Below are positions 35,541 to 44,684 of a DNA stretch of 64,000 nt, piece by piece (the stretch's first letter is position 1; every line of letters begins with the position of its first letter). Location: contig NZ_CP108464.1 of the NCBI RefSeq assembly GCF_036226405.1, positions 372,001 through 436,000 of the forward strand. The letters run 5' to 3'. Both the position numbers and the translations under genes were made by a program. The notes below the pieces were generated by a model. The model was not told where the DNA came from, made no database searches, and saw nothing but the letters and a program-made list of their open reading frames with translations. The stretch is from Streptomyces sp. NBC_01260. GTDB lineage: Bacteria > Actinomycetota > Actinomycetes > Streptomycetales > Streptomycetaceae.

Positions 35541-35747
35541 ATGGATCTCTCTCCCCTGGAACTGGCCGTACACCGGCGGCGGGACGCCGACGCCGCGGCC
35601 GACGCCGCCCGCGCGGACGTAGAACTGGAAGCGGTTCTCGCCGTACGCGCGGGCGCGGACGTCGACGCGGTGTCGGGTCTCTCCGGCATCACCCCGCATG
35701 ATCTGCTCAGGCTGGAGAAATTCACCGGCGAAATCCGCCCGAGTTGA
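35541..35747 (+). CDS. Small hypothetical protein, 68 residues
   Basis: The ATG at 35541 lies 27 bases after the sigma factor stop, probably in the same transcript. The product is MDLSPLELAVHRRRDADAAADAARADVELEAVLAVRAGADVD..., an acidic Ala-rich helix followed by SGITPHDLLRLEKFTG, which could be a small helix-turn-helix-like unit. Codon use is strongly biased as in real genes. Function unknown. Confidence 0.6.
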   Translation: MDLSPLELAVHRRRDADAAADAARADVELEAVLAVRAGADVDAVSGLSGITPHDLLRLEKFTGEIRPS

Positions 35748-35872
35748 ACCAGCGGGGCCCGTATCGCTTCCGAGCGGCACAATGACGTCTGCCCGCACAG
35801 GGGCGGGCGTCATTCACATATGCTGCGTGGCGACGGCGGGCGGCCCGCTCGATCGAAACGAGAGGGTGAGGC

Positions 35873-37144
35873 GTGGCTGAGATGCGTACTGACTCCCACG
35901 CTCAGCATCCGCTCAGCACAGCTCTCCCGGTACAGGCCGGGTCGCAGTCGCCGGACGGCCGGCCCTCCGTGTGGGACGTCAACGCCTCCATCCTCCTGGT
36001 CGAGGACGACGCGGGCGACGCCCTCCTCGTCGAGGAGATGCTCGCCGACGGCGAGCTGGACTCCGCTCTCACCTGGTGCAAGACCCTGACCGAGGCCCTG
36101 ACTTTTCTGCGCGGGCACCGGACACCCGTCTGTGTCCTGCTGGACCTGCACCTTCCCGATGTGCACGGGCTGAGTGCCGTCACCCAGATCGTGGAGACCA
36201 CCCCGGACGCCGCCATCGTGGTGCTGACCGGCCTCTCCGAGGCCGAGGCCGGGCTCGACGCGGTGGCCACCGGCGCGCAGGACTACCTGGTCAAGGGACG
36301 GCTCGACCCGCAGGCGCTGTCCCGTGCCGTCCGCTACGCCCTCCAGCGCAAGCAGGTCGAACGGGCTGCGGCGGCCCTGCGCGCCAACCAGCAGATGGCC
36401 CAGGAGAACGCCCGCCTCGAACGGGGGCTGCTGCCCGTACCACTCCTGAACGACGACAGTTTCGAGGCGGTCGCCCGCTACGAGCCCGGCCGCGCCCACG
36501 GCCTGCTCAGCGGTGACTTCTACGATGTGGTCCAGACCGCCGACGGCACGGTTCACGCCGTGATCGGCGATGTGTCGGGGCACGGTGCGGCGGAGGCCGC
36601 GCTGGGGGTGTGCCTGCGGGTGGCCTGGCGCACGGCGGTGCTGTGCCGCACCGACCAGTTGGAACAGCTCGCGCTGCTCGAGGAGATCCTCGTCGCCGAG
36701 CGGTCCGACCCGCATGTCTTCGCGACCGTCACCTCACTCGTCTTTCCGCCCGGCGGGGACCACGTCCGGATCGTGCGGGCGGGGCACCCGGGGCTCCTGC
36801 TGCGCCACGGCACGGGCATCGAGTGGGTGGAACCCGAGGGTGGCATCGCTCTCGGCCTGCTGCCCGGTCACGGCCAGTGGATCTCCACCGACCTGACGCT
36901 GGCGCCCGGCGCCGGTCTCGTACTCTTCAGCGACGGCCTGTTCGAGGGGCGCACCGGACCGGACACCCGGCTGGGTGAGGACGGGCTGCTCGCCATGGCC
37001 CGGAGCCGGGCCGGTCTGCCCGCCCGGCCGTTCATCGACGCACTGGTCGCCGGCGCCTCCGACGCGGCCGCTCCCCACGGCGGCCTCGCTGACGACGTCG
37101 CCGTGCTGCACCTCGCCTGGAACAGGACACCTCATGACCAGTGA
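35873..37144 (+). CDS. Receiver-SpoIIE (PP2C) phosphatase, RsbU-like
   Basis: A 423-residue response regulator whose output is a phosphatase. The receiver domain covers about 38-155, with acidic pair Glu44-Asp45, phospho-acceptor Asp91 in LLDLHLPD and Lys in YLVKGRLDP. A coiled-coil linker leads to a SpoIIE domain from about 200, with GDFYDVV, IGDVSGHG, LFSDGLFEG and DDVAVLHL all intact. It should dephosphorylate a STAS anti-anti-sigma factor when the receiver is phosphorylated. It overlaps the histidine kinase gene by 11 bases; GAGAGG precedes the GTG start. Confidence 0.9.
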   Translation: MAEMRTDSHAQHPLSTALPVQAGSQSPDGRPSVWDVNASILLVEDDAGDALLVEEMLADGELDSALTWCKTLTEALTFLRGHRTPVCVLLDLHLPDVHGLSAVTQIVETTPDAAIVVLTGLSEAEAGLDAVATGAQDYLVKGRLDPQALSRAVRYALQRKQVERAAAALRANQQMAQENARLERGLLPVPLLNDDSFEAVARYEPGRAHGLLSGDFYDVVQTADGTVHAVIGDVSGHGAAEAALGVCLRVAWRTAVLCRTDQLEQLALLEEILVAERSDPHVFATVTSLVFPPGGDHVRIVRAGHPGLLLRHGTGIEWVEPEGGIALGLLPGHGQWISTDLTLAPGAGLVLFSDGLFEGRTGPDTRLGEDGLLAMARSRAGLPARPFIDALVAGASDAAAPHGGLADDVAVLHLAWNRTPHDQ

Positions 37145-38759
37145 CTCACCGGCAGACCCCCCGATGCGGCCGGGGCGGCTGGCACGGCTGTCGGTCCAGA
37201 ACTGGGTCCATCTGATCCTGGCCTGTTTCGTCCTGGTCGTGTGCGGCTGCCTGGTCGTCGGCGGACTCGTGCTGGCCCGGATATCCGACCGGACCACCGA
37301 ACTGGTGGACCGCATCCAGCCCGCCCGCTCCGCCTCCTTCCAGCTGCAGAACGCGCTGCTCGACCAGGAGACCGGGGTCCGTGGCTACGCCCTCAGCGGC
37401 GACCCCTCCTTCCTCCAGCCCTACGCGACGGGCAAGCGCGACGAACAGCTGCGGCTGGCGCGGGTCCGCTCGGCGATGGGCGACGCCGAACCGTACGCCC
37501 GCGATCTGGACCGGATCGCCGCGGCCTCCGCGCAGTGGCGCGCGGAGCATGCCGAACCGTTGATCGCCGCTGTCCGCCGCGACGGCCAAGAGAGCCGGTT
37601 GTCCGCCAGGATCGCCGGGAGCAAGACCGCCTTCGACGCTCTGCGGCGGCTCTACAGCACACAGCAGTCCCATCTCGACACCGCCCGGGACCACGCGCGC
37701 GCCCAGCTCAACGACGCACGTGTCACACGCGACCGGACGCTGATCGCGCTCGTGGCCTGCTTCGTGGTGTGTGTGATCGCCCTCAGCCTGCTGCTGCACC
37801 GGGTGGTGGGACGGCCGCTCCACGCGCTGGCCGAGGCCTCCCGCGAGGTGCAGTCCGGCGCCTTCCGCCGCCGGATCGAGGTGCACGGGCCGTCCGACGT
37901 ACGGGCGGTGGCCGGCGCCGTCGAGGACATGCGGTGCCGGCTGGTCGAGGAGCTCGACGCCTCCCAGGAGCGGGAGGACCTGCTGGCCCAGCAGACGGAG
38001 GAGCTCCGCCGCTCCAACTCCGAGCTGGAGCAGTTCGCGTATGTCGCCTCGCACGACCTCCAGGAGCCGCTGCGGAAGGTCGCGTCCTTCTGCCAGCTCC
38101 TGGAGAAGCGCTACGGGACGGAGCTGGACGCGCGCGGCAAGCAGTACATCGACTTCGCGGTCGACGGTGCCAAGCGCATGCAGGTGCTCATCAACGACCT
38201 GCTCACCTTCTCCCGGGTGGGCCGGGTCCACGACAGCTGGAGCACCGTCGACCTCGACCGCTCGCTGGACCGGGCGCTGGCCAATCTGGCACTGGTCATC
38301 GAGGAGTCCGGCACCACGGTCGTGCGCGAGGACACGCTGCCCGAGGTGAACGGCGACGGAACGACCCTGGCCATGATCTGGCAGAACCTGATCGGGAACG
38401 CGGTGAAGTTCCGCCGCGCGGACGAGCCGTGCGTGATCACGGTCGGCTGCGTACGGGAGGACGACGTCTGGCACTTCACCGTGACGGACAACGGGATCGG
38501 GATCGCCCCCGAGTTCGCCGAGAAGGTCTTCGTCATCTTCCAGCGTCTGCACGCCCGCGACGAGTACGACGGCACGGGAATCGGACTCGCTCTCTGCCGC
38601 AAGATCATCGAGTTCCACGGCGGCCGGATCTGGCTGGATCCCGAACCCCGCCAGGGCGCCCGTATCCACTTCAGCCTGCCCGCCGAGGACGGCGGGTCCC
38701 CGGCCGGGGACCCGGCCGAACCCGCCCGACCCGCCGAGATCTCCGGAGATACCGCGTGA
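37134..38759 (+). CDS. CHASE3-HAMP sensor histidine kinase
   Basis: A 541-residue membrane kinase. A first transmembrane helix (about 22-44) leads to an external CHASE3 domain with [21 protein letters not shown] second helix (about 202-222) and HAMP follow. HisKA has the phytochrome-like box [12 protein letters not shown] (His307), and HATPase motifs include [15 protein letters not shown] and GTGIGLALC. It is expected to phosphorylate the receiver of the overlapping phosphatase, the following stand-alone receiver, or both. The ligand is unknown. Confidence 0.92.
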   Translation: MTSDSPADPPMRPGRLARLSVQNWVHLILACFVLVVCGCLVVGGLVLARISDRTTELVDRIQPARSASFQLQNALLDQETGVRGYALSGDPSFLQPYATGKRDEQLRLARVRSAMGDAEPYARDLDRIAAASAQWRAEHAEPLIAAVRRDGQESRLSARIAGSKTAFDALRRLYSTQQSHLDTARDHARAQLNDARVTRDRTLIALVACFVVCVIALSLLLHRVVGRPLHALAEASREVQSGAFRRRIEVHGPSDVRAVAGAVEDMRCRLVEELDASQEREDLLAQQTEELRRSNSELEQFAYVASHDLQEPLRKVASFCQLLEKRYGTELDARGKQYIDFAVDGAKRMQVLINDLLTFSRVGRVHDSWSTVDLDRSLDRALANLALVIEESGTTVVREDTLPEVNGDGTTLAMIWQNLIGNAVKFRRADEPCVITVGCVREDDVWHFTVTDNGIGIAPEFAEKVFVIFQRLHARDEYDGTGIGLALCRKIIEFHGGRIWLDPEPRQGARIHFSLPAEDGGSPAGDPAEPARPAEISGDTA

Positions 38760-39199
38760 CCCATCCCGCACAGCCCATCGAGGTCCTTCTCGTCGAGGAC
38801 GACCCCGGTGACGAGCTGATGACGCGTGAGGCGTTCGAGGACAACAAGATCCGCAACACCCTCCATGTGGTCCGCGACGGACAGGAGGCGCTCGACTTCC
38901 TCTACCGCCGCGGCGAGCACGGCGAGGCCCCGCGCCCCGACCTGATCCTGCTCGACCTGAACCTGCCCAAGTACGACGGGCGTCAGGTGCTGGAGCAGAT
39001 CAAGCAGGACCCGGAACTCTCCCTCATTCCCGTGGTCGTGCTGACGACGTCCTCCGCCGAGGAGGACATCCTGCGCAGCTACAAACTGCACGCCAACGCC
39101 TACGTCACGAAGCCGGTCGACCTCGATCAGTTCATCGCGGCGGTGCGCCAGATCGACGAGTTCTTCGTGACCGTGGTCCGGCTTCCCGGACGTGCGTAA
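38756..39199 (+). CDS. Stand-alone receiver protein (Rcp1/CheY-like)
   Basis: A 147-residue single receiver domain with no output. [18 protein letters not shown] provides the acidic pocket, [11 protein letters not shown] the phospho-acceptor Asp67, and [10 protein letters not shown] the conserved Lys. The extended [11 protein letters not shown] form is typical of Rcp1-type partners of phytochrome-like kinases. Its GTG overlaps the kinase stop. It may act as phosphate sink or shuttle between the kinase and the phosphatase receiver. Confidence 0.92.
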   Translation: MTHPAQPIEVLLVEDDPGDELMTREAFEDNKIRNTLHVVRDGQEALDFLYRRGEHGEAPRPDLILLDLNLPKYDGRQVLEQIKQDPELSLIPVVVLTTSSAEEDILRSYKLHANAYVTKPVDLDQFIAAVRQIDEFFVTVVRLPGRA

Positions 39200-39301
39200 G
39201 ATCTGCTGACACAGGCCGGGAGTGGGATCTCCCGGCGCGGGTACACGAGCAGCGAGAAGAGAGGCCCATGGCCTCCCCCCGTTGCGCCCTGGCTGGAGCA
39301 C

Positions 39302-39757
39302 ATGAACGAACAGGCCGTCTCCCGGCCGGACGACTCCCCGAGGATCTGTCCGCCCACGGAGATACTGCACGCCGCCGAGGTGTTCGACGGCGAGCCGGGG
39401 TGCATCTCCCAGGCGCGGGGCCTGGCCGACCGCTTTCTCGCGCGGCTCGTCTCCGAGTGGATGGCCGTGCTCGGCACCCACACCCGCAATGATCTGATGC
39501 TGGCCGTGAGCGAGTTGGTCACCAATGCCGACCGTTACAGTCACGGCCCCTATCTGCTGGAGCTGGAGGGCACGGCGGAGCGGATCAGCGTCACCGTGTA
39601 CGACAGCAGCAGCGCGCTCCCGGTCTTCTACTCCCCCGACCCGAGCCGGCTGGGCGGTCACGGCATGGAGATCGTGGTGGCCCTGTGCGACCGGCTGACG
39701 GCCGAGCGGGTTCCCGTCGGCAAGCGCATCCGCGCCGAGTTCATGCTCAGCAGCTGA
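39302..39757 (+). CDS. RsbW-like ATP-binding regulatory protein
   Basis: A 151-residue HATPase_c protein of the anti-sigma kinase type. The N-box is LMLAVSELVTNADRYS and the G-box region is GGHGMEIVVALCD. There is no HisKA domain. Such proteins bind a sigma factor and phosphorylate a STAS antagonist. Start ATG at 39302 is preceded by GGAG. Given the sigma factor at 34.6 kb and STAS gene at 41.8 kb, it is a likely partner, though Streptomyces carry dozens of such ATPases. Confidence 0.85.
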   Translation: MNEQAVSRPDDSPRICPPTEILHAAEVFDGEPGCISQARGLADRFLARLVSEWMAVLGTHTRNDLMLAVSELVTNADRYSHGPYLLELEGTAERISVTVYDSSSALPVFYSPDPSRLGGHGMEIVVALCDRLTAERVPVGKRIRAEFMLSS

Positions 39758-39794
39758 CCCGGGCCGCCCCCGGCGGTGTCGGGCTCCGCGGCGG

Positions 39795-40970
39795 TCAGCC
39801 GGCGCTCCCCTGTCTGCCGAACCAGTCGATGCAGACGACCAGCGCGTCGTCGAGCGGGTCCGCGTCGCGGTAGTCCGCCAGTTCACGCAGGACGGCGCCC
39901 GGCACCGAAGCCGCGGGCAGCAGCCGCGTCGCGAGGACCGCCCTGGCGAGGCCCCGCTCCACATAGGCCTCGCCGAGTGGCGAGACGGTGTCGTACACCC
40001 CGTCGCTGACGAGCAGCAGCCGGTCGCCGGGGATCAGCTGGAGGCACTGGACGTCGTACTGCGACTCCTCGAACATGCCGAGCGGCAGCTGCGCGTCCAG
40101 CTCGACGCGGGCGACCGTTCTGCCGCGCAGCCGCCACAGCTGCGGGGAGCCGGCGTCCACCGCGCCGACCGTTCCCGTGGCGAGGTCGAAGCGGAGCAGC
40201 AGCGTCGACACATGGACGCTGCCGCGGTGCTGGTCGTAGAGCGCCTGGTCGGCGAGTGCGGCCTGGTCCGCGATACCGATCCCGGCCCTTCGGGCGTTGC
40301 GCAGCGCGTTCACGGCGAGGTTGGTGAGCAGAGAGGCCTGGATGCCCTCGCCCATGCCGTTGGTCACGGAGACGGTCAGCTGGTCGCCGTCCGCGGCCCA
40401 GTCGAAGTTGTCGCCGTGGATGGCGTACGCCGGTTCCAGCTGGGCACCGATGGCGTACTCGGCCGCGGTGAACGCCCGGGCCGGGAGCAGTTGCCACTGC
40501 ATCTCGGCGGCGAGGGTGAGCCGGGCGATGCGGCGGGCCCCCTGGTACAGATCGGTGTCCCGTTCGGCGACGACGATCTCGTGGCCCAGCAGGTCGGCCA
40601 CATCGGACAGCTCGTTCACGGTCTGCGCGGTGGAGCCTCCGGCCGGGAGGCGGACGGTGAGGATGCCGAGGCGCTCGCCGCGTACGGTCACGGGAAGGTG
40701 ATGGTCTACGGCTCCGTCCCGTCCGGCCGGCTCCTCGTACGGGCGCTGGCTGCCGAACGCCCGGCCCTGCGGGCTGTTGTGCATCGACAGGGCGCGTTCG
40801 CGCCCCGGAGCCGAGCCGACCGGGTTGAGCACGGTCATTCCGTAGTCCGCCAGCAGCAGCTCCACGGACCGGGCGTCGTACGCGGCGGCAAGTGCGCCGC
40901 GCACCGCCTCCACCAGGGCGTACGGTGCGGCCGCACGTACGGCTCTTTCGATTTCGGGACGGGCGTTCAC
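39795..40970 (-). CDS. SpoIIE/PP2C-like protein with a substituted metal motif
   Basis: A 391-residue protein. Residues about 10-170 form a GAF-like N-domain (VEAVRGALAAAYDARSVELLLADYGM). The SpoIIE-like part has GDNFDWAADGD and LLLVSDGVYDTVSP, and ends LDDALVVCIDW. The motif normally read D-x-x-G-H-G is NGMGEG, so one metal-binding Asp is Asn. It may be a weak phosphatase or a binding decoy. The GTG at 40970 follows GGAAGACC. It converges on the RsbW-like gene and diverges from the MarR gene. Confidence 0.82.
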   Translation of the reverse strand: MNARPEIERAVRAAAPYALVEAVRGALAAAYDARSVELLLADYGMTVLNPVGSAPGRERALSMHNSPQGRAFGSQRPYEEPAGRDGAVDHHLPVTVRGERLGILTVRLPAGGSTAQTVNELSDVADLLGHEIVVAERDTDLYQGARRIARLTLAAEMQWQLLPARAFTAAEYAIGAQLEPAYAIHGDNFDWAADGDQLTVSVTNGMGEGIQASLLTNLAVNALRNARRAGIGIADQAALADQALYDQHRGSVHVSTLLLRFDLATGTVGAVDAGSPQLWRLRGRTVARVELDAQLPLGMFEESQYDVQCLQLIPGDRLLLVSDGVYDTVSPLGEAYVERGLARAVLATRLLPAASVPGAVLRELADYRDADPLDDALVVCIDWFGRQGSAG

Positions 40971-41050
40971 GGTCTTCCGCTCATTCTTCGTCGGGTCACG
41001 GGGCCGGGGCCGGGCTGACAGGAGGACGTTCCGGATGACAGAGTGGACGG

Positions 41051-41551
41051 ATGCGCCACCGCACCGATCTTCCTCATGGCCGCCTTGAGCGGGTCTCCGA
41101 GGACGTCTGTGCCGCATCGGAGCTGCTGGAAGTGCTGTGGGGCCGCGGCCAGGAGGCCGCGCCTCCGGGCACGGTGTCGCCCTCGCAGCTGCGGGCCCTG
41201 CTCGTCATCGAGAAGCAGGAGGGCAGCAACCTCCGCTCGCTCGGTGAGGCGCTCGGCTCGCGGGCTCCGTCGGTGAGCCGGCTCTGCGACCGGATGGAGG
41301 CCATGGGCCTCGTCCAGCGGGACCCCAGCCCGACGAGCCGCCGCGAGGTCGAGCTGCGGCTGACCGGGCGGGGCCACGCCCTGCTGGAGGAGTACCGGGC
41401 GATCCGCACGCGTGAGCTCTCCGCCGTGCTGGAGCGGATGCAGCCATCCGACGTGGCGGCGCTCACCGAAGGGCTGGCCGCTTTCCGTTCGGCCGCGTCG
41501 CAGCGGCTCACCGCCGGCCGGCTCCGTGACGACATCGCGGACAGCGCCTAG
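41051..41551 (+). CDS. MarR-family transcriptional regulator
   Basis: A 166-residue winged-helix protein. The recognition region is NLRSLGEALGSRAPSVSRLCDRMEAMGLVQRDPSPTSRREVELRLTGRG, the classic MarR helix-turn-helix plus wing. It lies head-to-head with the SpoIIE-like gene, with about 80 bases between starts. A 16-bp palindrome just downstream, in the STAS promoter, is a candidate target. Confidence 0.9.
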   Translation: MRHRTDLPHGRLERVSEDVCAASELLEVLWGRGQEAAPPGTVSPSQLRALLVIEKQEGSNLRSLGEALGSRAPSVSRLCDRMEAMGLVQRDPSPTSRREVELRLTGRGHALLEEYRAIRTRELSAVLERMQPSDVAALTEGLAAFRSAASQRLTAGRLRDDIADSA

Positions 41552-41645
41552 CTTCATCGAGCCCCTGCTTCCGCATTTCTGAGGCACTCCCCGAGGGGAT
41601 GCGTCCATTGATCGTTCGGGTACAGATTGTTGCCCCATGGAGAAT

Positions 41646-41676
41646 GTTGTCAAATGGCAACTATTGCTTCTATCGT
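41646..41676 (+). promoter_or_regulatory. Putative STAS-gene promoter with 16-bp palindrome
   Basis: GTTGTCAAATGGCAAC (41646-41661) is an inverted repeat of form GTTGnCAnnTGnCAAC. It contains a -35-like TTGTCA (41647-41652), and TATCGT lies 18 bases on (41671-41676). The form suits a MarR-type dimer and the marR gene ends 95 bases upstream. Confidence 0.5.
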
Positions 41677-41770
41677 GGCCTTCACCCGCCGCGAGCAGGG
41701 ACGGACTCGCACCGGACCGTCCGCATCAACCGGCGTTCTCCCCCGCCATCCAGTGCATCATGAGGTGACC

Positions 41771-42133
41771 GTGCTCCCATCCCCCAGCGCCGGCAGAGCC
41801 ATGAGAATCGTCCCACGCCAGGAGCGGGGAGCGCTGGTGCTCGCCGTGACCGGTGACCTCGACATTGACAACGTCACCCCGCTCGGCGCAGCGCTGGAGA
41901 GCGCGGCCGCGGACGGTGACGGCCCCGTCGTCGTCAACCTCTCGGACGTGAGCTTCGCGGACTCGACGACGGTGAACGTGCTTCTTCAGGGGCAGACCCT
42001 GCTGGGTCCCCGGCTGCGGCTCGCCGAGCCGTCCCCCTTCGTGGAGCGGCTCATCGGTGTGCTGGGCCTCGACAGCGTGCTGCCGGTCTTCCCGACCGTC
42101 ACCGAGGCGATCGCCGCCCCGCTCCGCCGCTGA
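41771..42133 (+). CDS. STAS-domain anti-anti-sigma factor
   Basis: A 120-residue RsbV-like protein. It has strand LVLAVTGDLDIDNVTPLGAAL and the phospho-acceptor segment DVSFADSTTVNVLL with the conserved Asp-Ser. Start choice: a GTG at 41771 follows GAGG at good spacing. Longer in-frame starts at 41627 or 41654 would place the promoter-like palindrome inside the gene. Dephosphorylated STAS proteins bind RsbW-type kinases and free the sigma factor. A perfect hairpin follows the stop. Confidence 0.85.
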   Translation: MLPSPSAGRAMRIVPRQERGALVLAVTGDLDIDNVTPLGAALESAAADGDGPVVVNLSDVSFADSTTVNVLLQGQTLLGPRLRLAEPSPFVERLIGVLGLDSVLPVFPTVTEAIAAPLRR

Positions 42134-42140
42134 GCCCCGA

Positions 42141-42187
42141 ACACCGCGTGCCCTTCCCCCGCACGGCGGGGAAAGGGCACGCGGTGT
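42141..42187. terminator. Long hairpin between the STAS and GH92 genes
   Basis: ACACCGCGTGCCCTT with its following C run (42141-42160) pairs with the G run and AAGGGCACGCGGTGT (42167-42187), leaving one bulged A. It lies between convergent genes. Confidence 0.7.
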
Positions 42188-42203
42188 GTCGTGGATCGCC
42201 CGG

Positions 42204-44555
42204 TCAGCCGAGCGCAGGCGGAGCGTCCTCGGGCGCGGTGCCCCAGGCCGACGGCTCGCTGCCCACCGTGAAGGAGAGCGAGCGGGCCGAACGGACGTCG
42301 TCCGTGGTGAGGTAGGTGCGCGACTGCTGCGCACCGTCGAGCCGGGCCGACTGGATGTAGCGGTCGGTGTCCGATGCCCCGGGAGCGCTCACCGTGAGCG
42401 AGCCGCGCGGGTAGTACCGGCGGTCGAGCTTGATGTCGACGCGCTCGAACGCGGGCGTGGAGAGTCCCCAGGTGTCGGTGCCCGGCTGGACCGGGAAGAC
42501 GCCGATCGAGGAAAGCACCATCCAGGCGGACATGGTGCCCAGGTCGTCATTGCCCGTCATCCCGGTCGGGCCGTTGGTGAAGAGCGTCAGGGCCGCATGG
42601 ACCACATCGGTCGTCTTCCACGGCTGGCCGGTGGAGAGATAGGTGTACGGGGCGATGAGGTCGGGCTCGTTCTGCGGGTTGTACTTGTCGGCGTTGTAGT
42701 ACGCGTACGGGCCGTTGACCCAGACCTCTCGGGCGGTCTTCGCGGGGTCGGCCAGCAGCTTGTCGTACGCGAAGAAGGAGTCGAGCCGCTGGTTGGCGGC
42801 GTCCTTGCCGCCGATCAGGTCGACCATGCCGGGGATGTCCTGCGGCACCATCCACTGGTACTGCCAGGACGTGCCCTCGTGGAAGCCCTCGCTCTCGGCC
42901 GGGTCGGCGGGGCCGGTGAAGGCGCCGGAGGCGTCGCGGGCGCGGAAGAAGCCGGTCGAGGGGTCGAAGATCTTCCGGTAGTTCTGGGCGCGGGCGTCGT
43001 AGCGTGCGGCGTCGGCGTCGTGGCCGAGGTCGCGGGCCATCTCGGCGAGCATTCCGTCGGAGAGGGCGTACTCCAGGGTGGCGGAGGCGCCGTGGTCGTA
43101 GTCCGAGTCACCGGGCTTGGCGTGCTGACGGTCCTTGATGTACGGGGCGAAGCCGTCCTTCAGGTACTCGACGTTGGCTTCCCGGCCGACCGGGGCCGAG
43201 TCCGCGGCCGGCACACCGTCCGCGTTCTTCCTGAGGGCGCGGTACGCCTGCTCCTCGTACCCCTTCAGCAGGCCCTGCTGGTAGGCGTTGGTGAGGAAGG
43301 GGGTGACCGGGTCGCCGGTCATGATGTTCGTCTCGACCGTGCCGTAGCCCCACTTGGGCAGCCAGCCGCTCTCGGCGTCGATCCGCAGGACGGATATCGC
43401 CATGTCGCGGGACTCGCGCGGGGCGAGCAGCGAGAGGAGCTGGGCCTGGGTGCGGTAGGTGTCCCAGAGCGACCAGTTCTGGTAGTACGTGAAGTTCTTG
43501 GCGCGGTGCTTCTTCTGGTCCCAGCCGGTGTAGCGGCCGTCCACGTCGCTGCCGACGTTGGGCGCGAGGAAGGACCGGTAGAGGGAGGAGTAGAAGGTAC
43601 GGCGGAGTTCGTCACTGCCGCCCTGGGCCTTCACGCCTTCGAGGCGGTCCTCCCAGCTGCGCTGCGCGGCACGCTCGACACGGTCGAAGCTGCGGCCGCC
43701 CTCGGCGCGGAGGTTGAGCGCGGCGCCCTTGGCGTCGACGTAGCTCAGTGCCGTGGTGGCCTCGACGGTCCGGTCCTTTCTGGTGTCGAAGCGCAGCCAG
43801 GCGCCGTTGCGGGCGTCGGTGGCCGAGGACTTCCTGGACCCCTCCGTGACGGTGGCGCCCTTCCAGGTGCCGGAGGTGGTGAACGGCCGGTCGAAGTGGG
43901 TGACCGTGTAGACCGTGTACGGCTTGGTGTCCTGGCAGAAGCCGCTGCCGGTGATCGCGGTCCGCACGGTGCGGCTGTCCAGGATCTCGACCTCGGAGGA
44001 GAGCGTCTTGTGCAGCGACTGACCCGCGTTGAGCAGGACGTTGGCCTTGTCGGTGGCCGGGAAGGTGTAGCGCTGCACACCGGTGCGCTGCGTCGCGGTC
44101 AGCTCCGCGCCGATGCCGGTCTTGAGCCCGACCTTGTAGGAGCCGGGGCTCGCCTTCTCGTCGTCGTGGCTGAACTCGGCCGCGTACTTCGCGTAGTCGG
44201 TCTCGGTGACGTCGCCGGTGGTGGGCAGGGTCGGCAGGTCGCCGCCCAGACCGCAGCCGACGCCTGAGAGATGGACCGCGGAGAAGCCGCGGATGTGGTT
44301 CTCGCCGTAGTCGTAGCCGGTGTTGTGACCGGTGTCCGGGGAGAGCTGCACCATGCCGAAGGGCACGGAGGCGCCGGGGTAGGTGTTGCCCTCGTTCTGG
44401 GTGCCGATGAACGGGTTGACCAGATCGGTCAGCCGGCCGTCGGTCCGGGGCGTGGCCTGGGCCGTGGCCCCGGGGTAAAGGACACCGCCCAGGAGCGCGG
44501 CGGCGGCGAGTGCGGCCGCCGGGCCGCGCAGTCGCGGCCGTGGGGTCCGGTGCAT
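42204..44555 (-). CDS. Secreted GH92 alpha-mannosidase
   Basis: A 783-residue enzyme with a signal peptide (1 to about 35). GH92 marks start at the N-terminal VNPFIGTQNEGNTYPGASVPFGMVQLSPDT. They continue with SHDDEKASPGSYKV, the SLYRSFLAPNVGSDVDGRYTG region and the acidic EGTSWQYQW-type catalytic segment (FHEGTSWQYQWMVPQDI). TGNDDLGTMSAWMVLSSIGVFPVQPG closes the domain. GH92 enzymes are calcium-dependent exo-mannosidases acting on N-glycan-type mannosides. GAAGGAG precedes the ATG. A CAACGTTG operator overlaps the predicted start point. Confidence 0.92.
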   Translation of the reverse strand: MHRTPRPRLRGPAAALAAAALLGGVLYPGATAQATPRTDGRLTDLVNPFIGTQNEGNTYPGASVPFGMVQLSPDTGHNTGYDYGENHIRGFSAVHLSGVGCGLGGDLPTLPTTGDVTETDYAKYAAEFSHDDEKASPGSYKVGLKTGIGAELTATQRTGVQRYTFPATDKANVLLNAGQSLHKTLSSEVEILDSRTVRTAITGSGFCQDTKPYTVYTVTHFDRPFTTSGTWKGATVTEGSRKSSATDARNGAWLRFDTRKDRTVEATTALSYVDAKGAALNLRAEGGRSFDRVERAAQRSWEDRLEGVKAQGGSDELRRTFYSSLYRSFLAPNVGSDVDGRYTGWDQKKHRAKNFTYYQNWSLWDTYRTQAQLLSLLAPRESRDMAISVLRIDAESGWLPKWGYGTVETNIMTGDPVTPFLTNAYQQGLLKGYEEQAYRALRKNADGVPAADSAPVGREANVEYLKDGFAPYIKDRQHAKPGDSDYDHGASATLEYALSDGMLAEMARDLGHDADAARYDARAQNYRKIFDPSTGFFRARDASGAFTGPADPAESEGFHEGTSWQYQWMVPQDIPGMVDLIGGKDAANQRLDSFFAYDKLLADPAKTAREVWVNGPYAYYNADKYNPQNEPDLIAPYTYLSTGQPWKTTDVVHAALTLFTNGPTGMTGNDDLGTMSAWMVLSSIGVFPVQPGTDTWGLSTPAFERVDIKLDRRYYPRGSLTVSAPGASDTDRYIQSARLDGAQQSRTYLTTDDVRSARSLSFTVGSEPSAWGTAPEDAPPALG

Positions 44556-44570
44556 GGGGATACTCCTTCG

Positions 44571-44622
44571 GACAACGTTGTCAGAGCGCGATCATTCTTG
44601 ATTCCCCGTTGACCCGCGTCAA
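44571..44622 (-). promoter_or_regulatory. GH92 promoter and LacI-type operator
   Basis: TTGACG (minus strand, 44617-44622) is 17 bases from AAGAAT (44594-44599). The perfect palindrome GACAACGTTGTC (44571-44582) lies at about +10 to +20. A similar ACAACGTTGG sits upstream of the GH2 gene. The CG-centred form fits a LacI-family repressor. Confidence 0.6.
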
Positions 44623-44632
44623 GGGGTCGGGC

Positions 44633-44679
44633 GGTGCCGCTCCGGCCCGCCCGCACACGGGACGGGCCGGAGCGGCACC
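44633..44679 (-). terminator. Hairpin after the GH2 gene
   Basis: GGTGCCGCTCCGGCCCG (44633-44649) and its exact complement (44663-44679) form a 17-bp stem with a 13-base loop, starting 5 bases after the GH2 stop. Confidence 0.7.
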
Positions 44680-44684
44680 AGCGA

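Noticed and set aside
41627..41770. Long N-terminus for the STAS protein
   Set aside because: It would not align with RsbV-type proteins and would place a promoter-like palindrome inside the gene; a GTG with GAGG exists at 41771.
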